Positions 11,366 to 22,214 of a stretch of DNA of 64,000 nucleotides are shown here, piece by piece. Position 1 is the first letter of the stretch; the number at the start of each line of letters is the position of its first letter. Origin of the DNA: Crotalaria pallida (Eukaryota; Streptophyta; Magnoliopsida; Fabales; Fabaceae); assembly GCA_037953625.1 (NCBI GenBank), contig CM075652.1, positions 73,685,501-73,749,500 of the forward strand. The letters run 5' to 3'. Below the pieces are notes generated by a model, which saw only the letters and a program-made list of their open reading frames with translations, was not told the DNA's origin and made no database searches. The translations under genes and the position numbers were made by a program.

Positions 11366-12261
11366 GTTTCACAGCAGAATAGACTGAAATCTTAGTTTTA
11401 ACACACCATTTTCAGTTCTACTCAATTCTAGTCCAATCCAAGGATCCACAAAGTTCATATATCATAAATAGAACATGTTACAACACTCAGTTCATATCAA
11501 ATTACAGATTTGACAGAGAATCAATCCTTAATGCATAAAATACACAATTTGACAACTCCACACTTCAAATTGCATAATAAGCACAATACTCATGAAATAG
11601 TGTTCATTTAAGTTCACATGCATGATTTAGAACTTGCTCAACACAGTTTTAGAGCATGACTTGGTCTCCAAACCAAAGTTCCTATTCAAGCTAAGCCCTT
11701 AGAGCCTCTTGGTGGCTCTCTAATGCATTTAATGGAATTTAAACTCTATCTAGTGTACGAAATTACTTCCCCTTACCTCTCAGACGTGAATCAACAAAGG
11801 ATTTGCAAGAAAAAGGCTCCTCAACACCCAGAACAGCTTCAGGCATCACATGCAGAGCAGTTTGAGTGCACCACCAAAATTGAATTGGTTCACACATGAA
11901 ACAGAGATAAGAATTGGGGATTTTAGATTTTCTATACTCTATGCAACACATACTAGCTATAGAAATCGAATTTGGAACTCAAGGACTCGTGAGCTTACCA
12001 GAAATCAAAATCGAAGTAAGCTCCAGACACAGCTTGACCAAGAACAGCTCCACTTCCAAGCCTTGAATCTTCCACCACACTCACTCAATCCTCACGATTT
12101 TGGTGTTTATACAAAGCTCATGATGTGAGCTTTGTATTAGTGTTTGATTTGTGGTTCAATTTGACACAGAGAAAGAGAATTGAAGGAAACGAATCAAGAA
12201 CCCTAGCTGCTCCAACAACTTCGAATTTGGCCAGGAATCTCCACAAATTGGTGTTGCTGAG

Positions 12262-12270
12262 CTTAAATAG
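12262..12270 (-). promoter_or_regulatory. Candidate TATA box of Tekay 1 LTR
   Basis: On the minus strand the sequence is ctatttaag, followed by a leader-like stretch rich in pyrimidines. The same box is at 20473-20481 in the other LTR. The assignment is by motif only. Confidence 0.4.
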
Positions 12271-12679
12271 AGTGAGGAAACACTCATGCAGGTCGACACG
12301 ACTACTATGGTGGTGGCAAGGCGATGATTTCGTGTCAACGACACGGAATCGTTGATGGTGACTCACCAAACGCACTAACTCGTGCAACTCTGTCCAGAAT
12401 ACTCGAGTATTCCAGAAAATACTCGAGTATTTTGCCCAGTTTTTGAAAAATAAATATTTTATTTACTTTCCCTCCAAAACCTTTCCTATATTTGCTTCTA
12501 GGTCCCAATCCAGGGACTAACATGCAAAAATATTATTTCATGCATTATTATATTTATTAAATACTTTCACATACATTCTCTAACTACATAAACACATATT
12601 TTAATCAAGGATTAATAGAGAAATCATTAATTATAATTAACATTTCATTAATCGGGGATTAAAATTTTGGGGTGTTACA

Positions 12680-12699
12680 CTACTCCCCCACTTACAAGG
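12680..12699 (-). other. Polypurine tract of Tekay 1
   Basis: On the minus strand the sequence next to the 3' LTR is gtgggggagtag. It is preceded by ggacgaaattcc, the characteristic block before the polypurine tract of Tekay/Del chromoviruses. It primes plus-strand DNA synthesis. Confidence 0.85.
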
Positions 12700-12721
12700 A
12701 ATTTCGTCCCCGAAATTCAAC

Positions 12722-15700
12722 TTATACAAACAAGTCAGGATAATCCTGGCGCATCTTATCCTCTAATTCCCAAGATGCTTCTATCACATCACCACAAACC
12801 CAGACGACTTTGACCAGACAAATATCCTTCCCTCTAAGCTGCTTGATTCTCCGATCTTCAATGCGAACTGGCATAGCTTCGAAGGTTAGATTCTCATGAA
12901 TTTCTAGGTCGTCAGGTTGGATTCTAAGGACAATGGTGGGGTCATGGATATACCTCTTCAGTTGAGACACATGGAATACATTGTTAAGGTTAGCCAGCGA
13001 CGGAGGCAGGGCTAATTGATAGGCTACCGGACCGACTCTTTTGAGGATTTGATAGGGACCAATAAACTTAGGTGATAGTTTCTGAGTTTTCAGGGCTCTA
13101 CTAACACCTTTGGTTGGTACTATTCTAATGAATACATGGTCTCCTTCAGCGAACTCTAAAGGTTTCCTTCTTCTTTCAGCATAGCTTTTCTGCCTACTCC
13201 GAGCCGTCTTCATCTTTTCTTGTATCATCTTGATCTGTTCCGTGGTCTCTTGTACAGAGTCTGGCCCAACCAGAGAATTCTCCCCCACTTGAAACCAGCA
13301 TAACGGTGTCTGACACTTTCTTCCATACAAGGCTTCAAATGGTGCCATTCCAATGCTCGTGTGATAACTGTTGTTGTAAGTAAATTCCACGGGCGGCAAC
13401 ATTTGTTCCCAGCTCCCTTGACCTTCCAAAGCACAGGCTCGCAAGATATCCTCCAGTGACTGAATAGTCCTTTCCGTTTGACCATCAGTCTGAGGATGGT
13501 ATGCAAAACTTAACTTCAATCTTGAACCTAAGGCTTTATGCAGATCTTCCCAAAACTTCGATGTAAACCTCGGGTCGCGATCTGACACAATGCTTGACGG
13601 TACCCCATGCAGACGAACAACTTCCTTGGTATACAACTGGGTGAGCTTCTCCAAAGAGTAGCGCATATTAATGGGAATAAAATGCGCCGCTTTGGTCAGA
13701 CGATCCACAACCACCCAGATTGCATCATGACCAGTAGTTGTCCTTGGCAATCCCGACACAAAATCCATCGAGATACTATCCGATTTCCACAACGGAATCT
13801 CCAAAGGAAGTAATTCTCCTCCTGGCCTTTGGTGTTCCACTTTCGCCTTCTGACACACCAAGCAACAGGCCACATATTCAGCCACGTCCTTCTTCAAACC
13901 AGGCCACCAAAATATCTTCTTCAGGTCCTGATACATTTTGGTAGCTCCCGGATGCATACACATCTTGCTCTTATGTGCTTCATCCAGAATCATTCTTCTT
14001 ACTTCCAAATCATCAGGTACACATATCCTTGCCCTAAAACGAAGGATTCCATCCTTCCCCTCTTGGAACTCCAACTCTTTGCCTTCTTCCATCAGCTTCT
14101 TCTTTTCCATAAGTTTCTCATCCTTGTGCTGCAATTCCCGAATCCTTTGCAGAAACTCATTAGCAATTTGTAGCATCCCCATCTTGATACTTGTCGGCTC
14201 TACTTGCATTGTCAGGCTCAGATCCCGGAACTCCTCTATCAATGCAGCTTCTCTGACCATCATCGCACTGATGTGCATTGCCTTTCTACTTAATGCGTCT
14301 GCCACGACATTTGCCTTCCCAGGGTGGTAATGGAGCTTAAACTCATAATCCTTCAAAAACTCCATCCATCGACGCTGCCTCATATTCAACTCTTTCTGAT
14401 CAAAGAGATACTTTAAGCTCTTATGGTCACTAAACACCCGGAACGTAGTGCCATAGAGATAGTGCCTCCAGATCTTTAATGCAAACACAACAGCTGCCAA
14501 CTCCAGGTCATGAGTTGGGTAGTTCATTTCATGAACTTTTAGCTGTCTCGAGGCGTAAGCGACGACTTGTCCCTCTTGCATCAAAACACTCCCAAGACCT
14601 TGTTTCGATGCATCACAATACACATCAAAACTCTTCTGTGTATCAGGCAAAACTAACACAGGAGAGGATGTCAACCTTTCCTTCAACTCTTGGAAACTCC
14701 TTTCACACTTCTCATCCCACGTGAAAGGTTGGTCTTTCCTAGTCAACTTCGTCAAGGGTAATGCAATCTTTGAGAAACCTTCGATAAATCTTCTATAATA
14801 CCCAGCCAATCCAAGAAAACTCCTTACCTCCGTGACCGACTTTGGTTGCTCCCATTGCAAAACCGAACTTACCTTCGTCGGATCTACTGCTATTCCTTTA
14901 TTCGAAATCACATGGCCCAAAAACTTAACCTCCTCCAGCCAAAACTCACATTTTGTAAGTTTGGCATACAGCTGCTTCTCCTTTAGAATGCTCAACACCA
15001 TCCTCAAGTGTTCAGCATGCTCCTCCGGGCTCTTGGAGTAAATGAGAATATCATCAATGAACATAACCACGAATGAATCTAAATAAGGCCTAAAGATTCG
15101 ATTCATGTAGTCCATGAAAATAGCCGGTGCATTAGTCAATCCGAATGCCATCACAACATACTCATAATGCCCGTATCGGGATCGAAATGCGGTTTTAGAG
15201 ATATCCTCTTCTCTAATCCTGATCTGATGGTATCCCGACCTCAAATCAATCTTGGAAAATACTGAAGCTCCACGAACTTGATCCATAAGGTCATCTATCC
15301 TTGGCAACGGATACTTGTTCTTGATGGTGACCCTATTCAGCTGTCGGTAGTCGATGCACATCCTCATACTACCATCTTTCTTCTTGACGAACAACACCGG
15401 AGCACCCCAAGGTGACACACTTAGTCGGATCATCTGTTTCTGCAACAGCTCCTCAATCTGCTTCTTCATTTCAGCCATTTCCGATGGTGCCATTCTATAA
15501 GGAGCGATAAAAATGGGACCAGCTCCCGGAATTAGGTCAATACAAAATTCAATCTCTCTCTTTGGTGGCAGACCAGGGATTTCATCCGCAAACACCTCCG
15601 GAAAGTCTCTGACCACAGAAATCTCCTCTATCCTCGGACCATGTTCTTCTACTTCAGTGTTGAACAAACACATATAGCCGGAAGGTATTGGGTTTCTATA

Positions 15701-15943
15701 GGTCACTATCTTCTTATCACAATCGATGATCACTTGGTTTTGACTTAACCAATCCATCCCCAAGATCACGTCCAATTGTGTTAAGGGTAAACAAATTAGA
15801 TCTACCTTAGAGGTTTGTCCTAACACTTCTATGTCACAGTTAAGACATGCTCTCGAAACAACTACAGGAGCATTAGTAGGAATCTCTACTTTCAAAGCAT
15901 AAGGTAATTCGGACACAGGTAAACTTAACCGATCTACACATTC
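12722..15943 (-). pseudogene. Tekay 1 pol: protease end, RT, RNase H, integrase, chromodomain
   Basis: An open frame of 1064 codons from Met 15916, continuous in frame with gag upstream apart from one TAA at 15944-15946. Numbered from that Met: reverse transcriptase from about 120 to 400 with the FIDD active site at 286-289; RNase H about 430-545 with Asp435, Glu472, Asp497 and Asp540; integrase HHCC finger (His648, His655, Cys685, Cys688); integrase catalytic Asp718, Asp779 and Glu815, the last two 35 residues apart. A C-terminal chromodomain-like segment ends DYPDLFV and is thought to guide integration to heterochromatin. The pol domains look unbroken. The reading frame has an internal start because of the upstream stop, so normal expression as a gag-pol polyprotein is not possible. 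Confidence 0.93.
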
Positions 15944-17056
15944 TTATGAAACAAATGAATGCGTTGCACTAGAATCAAACAAAACATGACAGAGCTGACC
16001 ATTAAGCAAGTATTTACCTTGCACCAGATCAGAGGATCGGTTTGCTTCCACACCACTAAGGGTGAAGACCCTTCCTTGAGCCATAGGTCTATCAGCAGCT
16101 CCTCTTGTGTTAGCCTTGCCCGGTTCCTTGCAGTCTCTTGCAAAATGTCCCGGCTTCCCACAGTTGAAACATTCACTGGTTCCCCAACAAACACGGCCAT
16201 AATGATGGCGCTTGCACTTATCACAAAATGGAGTCTCGCTCCGAAAATTCCTTCCATCCGATCCACCAACTTTCCCCTTGCCTTTCCCTCGACGATCATA
16301 CGGACCCTTACCTCGGTTGTTAAAACCTTTACGTCTTTGAGGTCCATGGTTCTGATTGTCCTTCTTTTCTGAGACTTGCAATTCTTCAGCTTTCTTGTCA
16401 TCTTCATACATTCTACACATGTCCACCAGAGCAGGAAAGCTTTGAATTCGCTGGTAGCTGAAAATCGACTTCAACTTGGGTCTCAAACCCCCTTCAAACT
16501 TGATGCATTTGCTCCTTTCATCAGGATTATTCTGATAGTATGGAGAGTACTTCATCAACTCCTCGAACTTGTCCGTGTACTCACCCACACTCATACTCCC
16601 TTGCTTAAGCTGTAAAAACTCCACCTCCTTCTTTCTCCTCAAATCTTCAGGGAAGTATTTATGGAGAAACTTCTCCATGAATACACCCCAATTCACATCC
16701 CTTCCCTCATATTGCAAAAGCTGAACCGTGTGATTCCACCAATTCTCAGCTTCATCTTCTAACATGTAGGTTGCATAAGCCACCTTCTGGGCTTCTGAAC
16801 ACTCCAAAGTTCTCAGAATTTTATCCATAGTGTGAATCCACTTATTTGCTTCCTCCGGTTTAAATCCTCCTTCAAACTTAGGCGGATTGCAACTTCTGAA
16901 ATCAGCCAAAATCTTCGCCTCGGTGTTACCCACATTACACTGATGAGGCGGATTAACCGGTTGAGGTGGTTGCTGAGATTGTCGCTGCATAGCCTCCAAC
17001 ACCGTGGTGATCCTTTCTAACATTACATTGGTGTGATTTTGGTTTCTAGTTGCCAT
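15944..17056 (-). pseudogene. Tekay 1 gag plus start of protease
   Basis: The frame starts at ATG 17056, 290 bases from the LTR, and runs 370 codons to TAA 15944-15946. The retrotransposon gag capsid region is near residues 60-220 (FRSCNPPKFEGG, then a YFPEDLRRKKEVEFLQL block). A basic stretch follows, then a Cys-rich CDKCKRHHYGRVC and the zinc knuckle CFNCGKPGHFARDC. The frame ends in the protease active-site region. The usual Asp-Ser-Gly is Asp-Ser-Ser here (DSSATHSF), ten residues before the stop. The stop lies in the same frame as pol and interrupts a normally continuous gag-pol. Confidence 0.92.
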
Positions 17057-17321
17057 AATAGACCTGCGCTGTGGCTTATGGTCACATATGTTGAACTAAA
17101 GAAACTTCAATTACACCACCTATACTAAGGCTATAGCTTAAAATTCTAAATTCACATTCAATTGCGTCTTGTGCTCAAAAGAGACAAGATACAAACAAAT
17201 GAATTGTATCTAAAGCTCAGTAAGCAAGATACCAGCAATTAAAGTAATAAACATGCCCTAGAGATACCTGCTTGATGTTGATGGCTACCTTTCTGAAACT
17301 ACTTCCACTACTACAGGATCT

Positions 17322-17340
17322 GACTTTTGCTCTGATACCA
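17322..17340 (-). other. Primer-binding site of Tekay 1 (initiator tRNA-Met)
   Basis: On the minus strand, five bases after the 5' LTR, the sequence is tggtatcagagcaaaagtc. It starts with the 12 bases complementary to the 3' end of plant initiator tRNA-Met. Confidence 0.9.
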
Positions 17341-17345
17341 CTCAG

Positions 17346-20300
17346 TGTGACACCCTTTCGAATATACCAAGTATAATATAGTAATTAAGCTATTATATTG
17401 GATAATAGATATGGACTTGTAAGAATTAGAAAATATGAAAGTAAAATTTTCTTTTAAAGCGGGTGCACAAACTAAAGCTTGGAATTCTTGGAGAAGAAAT
17501 TCTAAATCATTTCAAACAGTTGTATCGAATTCGGCAATTTCTAAAACCTTTTCATGAATTGGGTAACATTCGTATTTGGAAATCGTATTTATATAATAGA
17601 ACGTAAATGAAGCTACCCTTGCTTTGATTGATAAAACTGATACCATTTAATCCTCTTTGTAGCCGAACTCTTTTAATGATTAAATCAGAGTAAGCGGAAT
17701 TTATAGGACTATGCAACTAATAGCAATATAAACATAGGTTTCATATATATGAAAAGAGTCATGAGTACATAGTCCCAGTAACAAAGTCTCCAAGTCCAAC
17801 AAGTCCATAACAGATCTACATCATCGTATAACCATAGCCCTAGAGTACTCAAAAGTATATCTACAATATATACATAACCAAAATATGATCTCTAGAGGTC
17901 GTCACATAGATCTGGCAACATCAGCAGTAGTAGTAGTAGTAGCAGTCTCCAAGCAGCAAAAGAGTAACATCATCAGCAGCAGCAGCAGCAAAATCTCCTC
18001 CACAGCAACGCCACATCGGATCCTCAGATCCACATCATACACCATATGCACATACCTAGGGATCGTCATCCCTCCAGACACTCCCAGTAGAATGCACGAT
18101 AGGCTCGCCTCCGCTCTCGTCCTCCATTGGATCCTCCTCGATCTCATCCGAAGGGGAGTGTACCCTACCACTGGGTACAGGGTCGGGAGATGGTGTGACC
18201 CTAATTGGGCTCCTCGGATCAGAAAGGGGAGTCTCCTCGCGGACGACTCTAGAAGAAAAAGGGTGTGAGCGGGTAGGTCGAAAACGAAAACTCTGATACG
18301 AGCGAGCTGGTCGTGTGGGAGGTGGTCCATGGTATGTGTAAAACGGGGTACGTGCATAGTTTATATGATGGGAATCCTAAATCTACGAGGACGAAATCGA
18401 ATCAACGGGTTCGGATGGTAGAAGGTGATCTCCACCTCTCCCTCGAACACCGCACGATGGTCCTCATAGATCCATATGCCACTAGGAAGTGGCCGGATCT
18501 CGATGCAAGCGATGTAACGAGACATCACCTACAAGGGCATAGGGGTAAGCATTTCTATACACATAATCAACAGAGTATAAATTTGTACCATATGAATATG
18601 TAAATATGCAACAATGAACCACAATCACATTTAGCACTTAGCAGTTATTGAATGCACATAGGATGCTCATACTCATTTCGTTTATTACACTTAATTTAAA
18701 TGAGTGACATGATGCAGGAATTTAGCTCTCAAGTCTATCTTCATCAAACTATATCACTCTCTGACGTCCATCCTTGACAACCCAGCACTCAACCGTGCGT
18801 TGTATTCCTAGGTATACAACAATTCGTACATTCACCTAGAATGTACACAACAAGCTTGGAATCCATGCCACCCGAGCATATCCCATCATGCAAACGGACC
18901 GTCATCCAAACGGTATAACCATATCGGCATCCACTAAGCCGACCACGTCAACTACGTGTCATCAAGAAGGCGTATTGGCACTCCCAGAGGCCCTCCACAT
19001 GTTTACCAAAAACATGATATACGTCCTACCATCCAACTCCAGAATGAATGCATCAATTTCTAAGCTTAAAGGAAATTGATTAATACCTTACTGGCCACCT
19101 AGGCATACTTTATCTTTAAAAAGAACCGTCACCAAACGGTACACTTATATTAATCAATCTCTTTTAAGTTCATATCCTTTGGATTATTATAGTTAAATTC
19201 TTAACCAACTAAGTCAGAATTGAAAATAGTGTTTCTCAGGTTCAGGTAAATTACTCGAGTATAATTCAGCATACTCGAGTGTTTTTCAACTTTTCCAGAT
19301 TACTCGAGTGTTCTTAAGGTTACTCGAGTGTTCATGACTTTCTGGGGATTTGGGTTTCAAATTCATTAAATTACTCGAGTAGTTCATGGGTTACTCGAGT
19401 GTTCATCATGATTTCCAGAATACTCGAGTCACCCCTGTATTACTCGAGTGGTTTGCCTTAACATGTCCCCAGGTCTTACTCGATACTCGAGTGCTAGACA
19501 CAATACTCGAGTGTTCTTGCTCAAATTACATTGTTTTACAACCATTTTACTCGAGTACCCTGTCCAATACTCGAGTGTTTCACAGCAGAACAGACTGAAA
19601 TCTTAGTTTTAACACACCATTTTCAGTTCTACTCAATTCTAGTCCAATCCAGGGATCCACAAAGTTCATATATCATAAATAGAACATGTTACAACACTCA
19701 GTTCATATCAAATTACAGATTTGACAGAGAATCAATCCTTAATGCATAAAATACACAATTTGACAACTCCACACTTCAAATTGTATAATAAGCACAATAC
19801 TCATGAAATAGTGTTCATTTAAGTTCACATGCATGATTTAGAACTTGCTCAACACAGTTTTAGAGCATGACTTGGTCTCCAAACCAAAGTTCCTATTCAA
19901 GCTAAGCCCTTAGAACCTCTTGGTGGCTCTCTAATGCATTTAATGGAATTTAAACTCTATCTAGTGTACGAAATTACTTCCCCTTACCTCTCAGACGTGA
20001 ATCAACAAAGGATTTGCAAGAAAAAGGCTCCTCAACACCCAGAACAGCTTCAAGCATCACATGCAGAGCAGTTTGAGTGCACCACCAAAATTGAATTGGT
20101 TCACACATGAAACAGAGATAAGAATTGGGGATTTTAGATTTTCTATACTCTATGCAACACATACTAGCTATAGAAATCGAATTTGGAACTCAAGGACTCG
20201 TGAGCTTACCAGAAATCAAAATCGAAGTAAGCTCCAGACACAGCTTGACCAAGAACAGCTCCACTTCCAAGCCATGAATCTTCCACCACACTCACTCAAT

Positions 20301-20901
20301 CCTCGCGATTTTGGTGTTTATACAAAGCTCGTGATGTGAGCTTTGTATTAGTGTTTGATTTGTGGTTCAATTTGACACAGAGAAAGAGAATTGAAGGAAA
20401 CGAATCAAGAACCCTAGCTGCTCTAACAACTTCGAATTTGGCCAGGAATCTCCACAAATTGGTGTTGCTGAGCTTAAATAGAGTGAGGAAACACTCATGC
20501 AGGTCGAAACGACTACTATGGTGGTGGCAAGGCGATGATTTCGTGTCAACGACACGGAATCGTTGATGGTGACTCACCAAACGCACTAACTCGTGCAACT
20601 CTGTCCAGAATACTCGAGTATTCCAGAAAATACTCGAGTATTTTGCCCAGTTTTTGAAAAATAAATATTTTATTTACTTTCCCTCCAAAACCTTTCCTAT
20701 ATTTGCTTCTAGGTCCCAATCCAGGGACTAACATGCAAAAATATTATTTCATGCATTATTATATTTATTAAATACTTTCACATACATTCTCTAACTACGT
20801 AAACACATATTTTAATCAAGGATTAATAGAGAAATCATTAATTATAATTAATTTATAATTAACATTTCATTAATCGGGGATTAAAATTTTGGGGTCTTAC
20901 A
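17346..20901 (-). repeat. Tekay 1 right (5') LTR
   Basis: It is 3556 bp and collinear with 9139-12679. It repeats the ACTCGAGT array (first copy 19253, last 19569), the hairpin array (about 18785-19142) and the TATA-like box. It ends ggggtcttaca, one base different from the other LTR. Transcription of the element would start here and run leftwards. Confidence 0.95.
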
Positions 20902-20906
20902 AAAAT

Positions 20907-22214
20907 CAATCAATTAACACGTATGATCAGAGATTAAGCGGAATTGATTAACACCAATATTCTTATTGATTACCTAGGTTATGAAAATGATTTTCCCAAA
21001 ATCAATTTGCACAATTAAGATTCAATTCAATCAATTATGAAAAACAATCTTTTCTAGGTTTTCAACCAAGAACAATATTGAAATGACTTGAATGTAAAGA
21101 GCTAAGGGAATAGAAATACTGCACAGAGACTTATCCTGGTTCACTCTCATCTGCTTGAGAGCTACATCCAGTCCCCTCTTCAACCAAGAGAGATTCTTCA
21201 CTATGAGGAATTAGAGTTCTCAAATTACAAGCAAATGCCTCTCAAGACTCCCTTCTTGATAGCCTCCAAGAGATACCACACTCTTGTCTTGCAACCCTAT
21301 TGAATCTAATCTAACCTCTTCCCTTGCTTGTTGATATCCCCACAACAAGTCTTCCAAATGCTTGATGATACCTCACACCAAGACTTCCAATTGCTTGTTA
21401 ACACAACAAGACTTCCAAGATGACTTTGCTTGATGAACAACCACCAAGTCTTCCTTTGTTGTAGATAGCTTGTCTCCTTTCAATGATTACAACCAAATTG
21501 AAAACAATAACAATCCTATGAATCTCTTTCAATAGCTATGAAAATATCAACATAAGAGATTCAAATATTCTTGATCAAAGAATGTAAAAGTTAAAAGCTT
21601 TGATCTATGAAAGTGAGAGAGAATAGTGTGGCTTGATCTTTGTAAAATTGGATATGAAAGTTGTTCTAAAGTGTTCTAATGATTCACAAAGATTAGGAAA
21701 AGGTTTTTATAGAATACCCAAAAGTTAGGAAACTTAAAAACTGATTTTGAGAAGTTAAAAACGTATTTTAAAAAATAGTTTAACAGGTCTTAATCGATTA
21801 ACACATGGCTTAATTGATTAACCACTGTAACATGTGTGTTAATCGATTAATCTAACCCATTAATCGATTAGCCACTGAAAAATTCAATTAAAAACTTGTT
21901 TTCTCAAAACTAAACCTTTCCTTTCAAACCTTTAAGCCACCTATTGATTTTAGGTTAAGTGAAAACTCAAATTATGATATAATCATGACCTTGATAGAGA
22001 TTCACTACCCTCTAAAGACTCTACCCAAACTCATTAAAATAAAAGACTCAAACTAAAGATATTACAATTAAATACAAATTGAATCTTCATGAGCTTGCTC
22101 TCTCTTCATCATTTGTTGTTTGTTGTTGATTGATGAACTTCTTCATACTTGAGCTTGATCACAAACATTTGTAGCTTGTTCAAAAACTTTGTCATTATCA
22201 AAACATTCTCACTG
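20907..22214 (-). repeat. Outer Sirevirus left LTR, segment 2
   Basis: It continues segment 1 after Tekay element 1 and matches 62335-63634 with about 16 substitutions. It contains a TATA-like box on the minus strand (ctataaaaac, 21703-21712) and four ttaatcgattaa-like palindromes at about 21788-21880, upstream of that box in sense direction. It is cut at 22214 by Tekay element 2 (duplication cactg, 22210-22214 and 46157-46161). Confidence 0.93.

Larger units (their letters stand above)
9139..12679 (-). repeat. Tekay 1 left (3') LTR
   Basis: The 3541-bp LTR runs from tgtgacaccc to ggggtgttaca. It holds no gene. It contains a TATA-like box (12262-12270), an ACTCGAGT array (11043-11365, plus copies at 12401 and 12421), a hairpin array (10575-10930) and GTA/GCA trinucleotide runs near 9718-9780. 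Small frames at 9678-10393 and 11763-12523 recur in the other LTR and are shadows. Confidence 0.95.
9139..20901 (-). mobile_element. Tekay element 1 (chromovirus gypsy), full length
   Basis: It is 11.76 kb with LTRs at both ends (9139-12679 and 17346-20901), gag-pol on the minus strand, a Met-tRNA primer site and a polypurine tract. The 5-bp duplication is AAGAT/AAAAT with one mismatch. The LTRs differ at about 48 sites by eye (roughly 1.4%) plus a few small indels, for example a short duplication of taatttataat near 20850. gag-pol has one stop codon and an altered protease motif, so the copy is probably dead. Confidence 0.95.

Noticed and set aside
17322..17340. tRNA-like sequence (tggtatcagagc...) as possible tRNA gene
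   Set aside because: It is only the complement of a tRNA 3' end beside an LTR, that is a primer-binding site. The same applies to 38155, 40885, 53000 and 61984.
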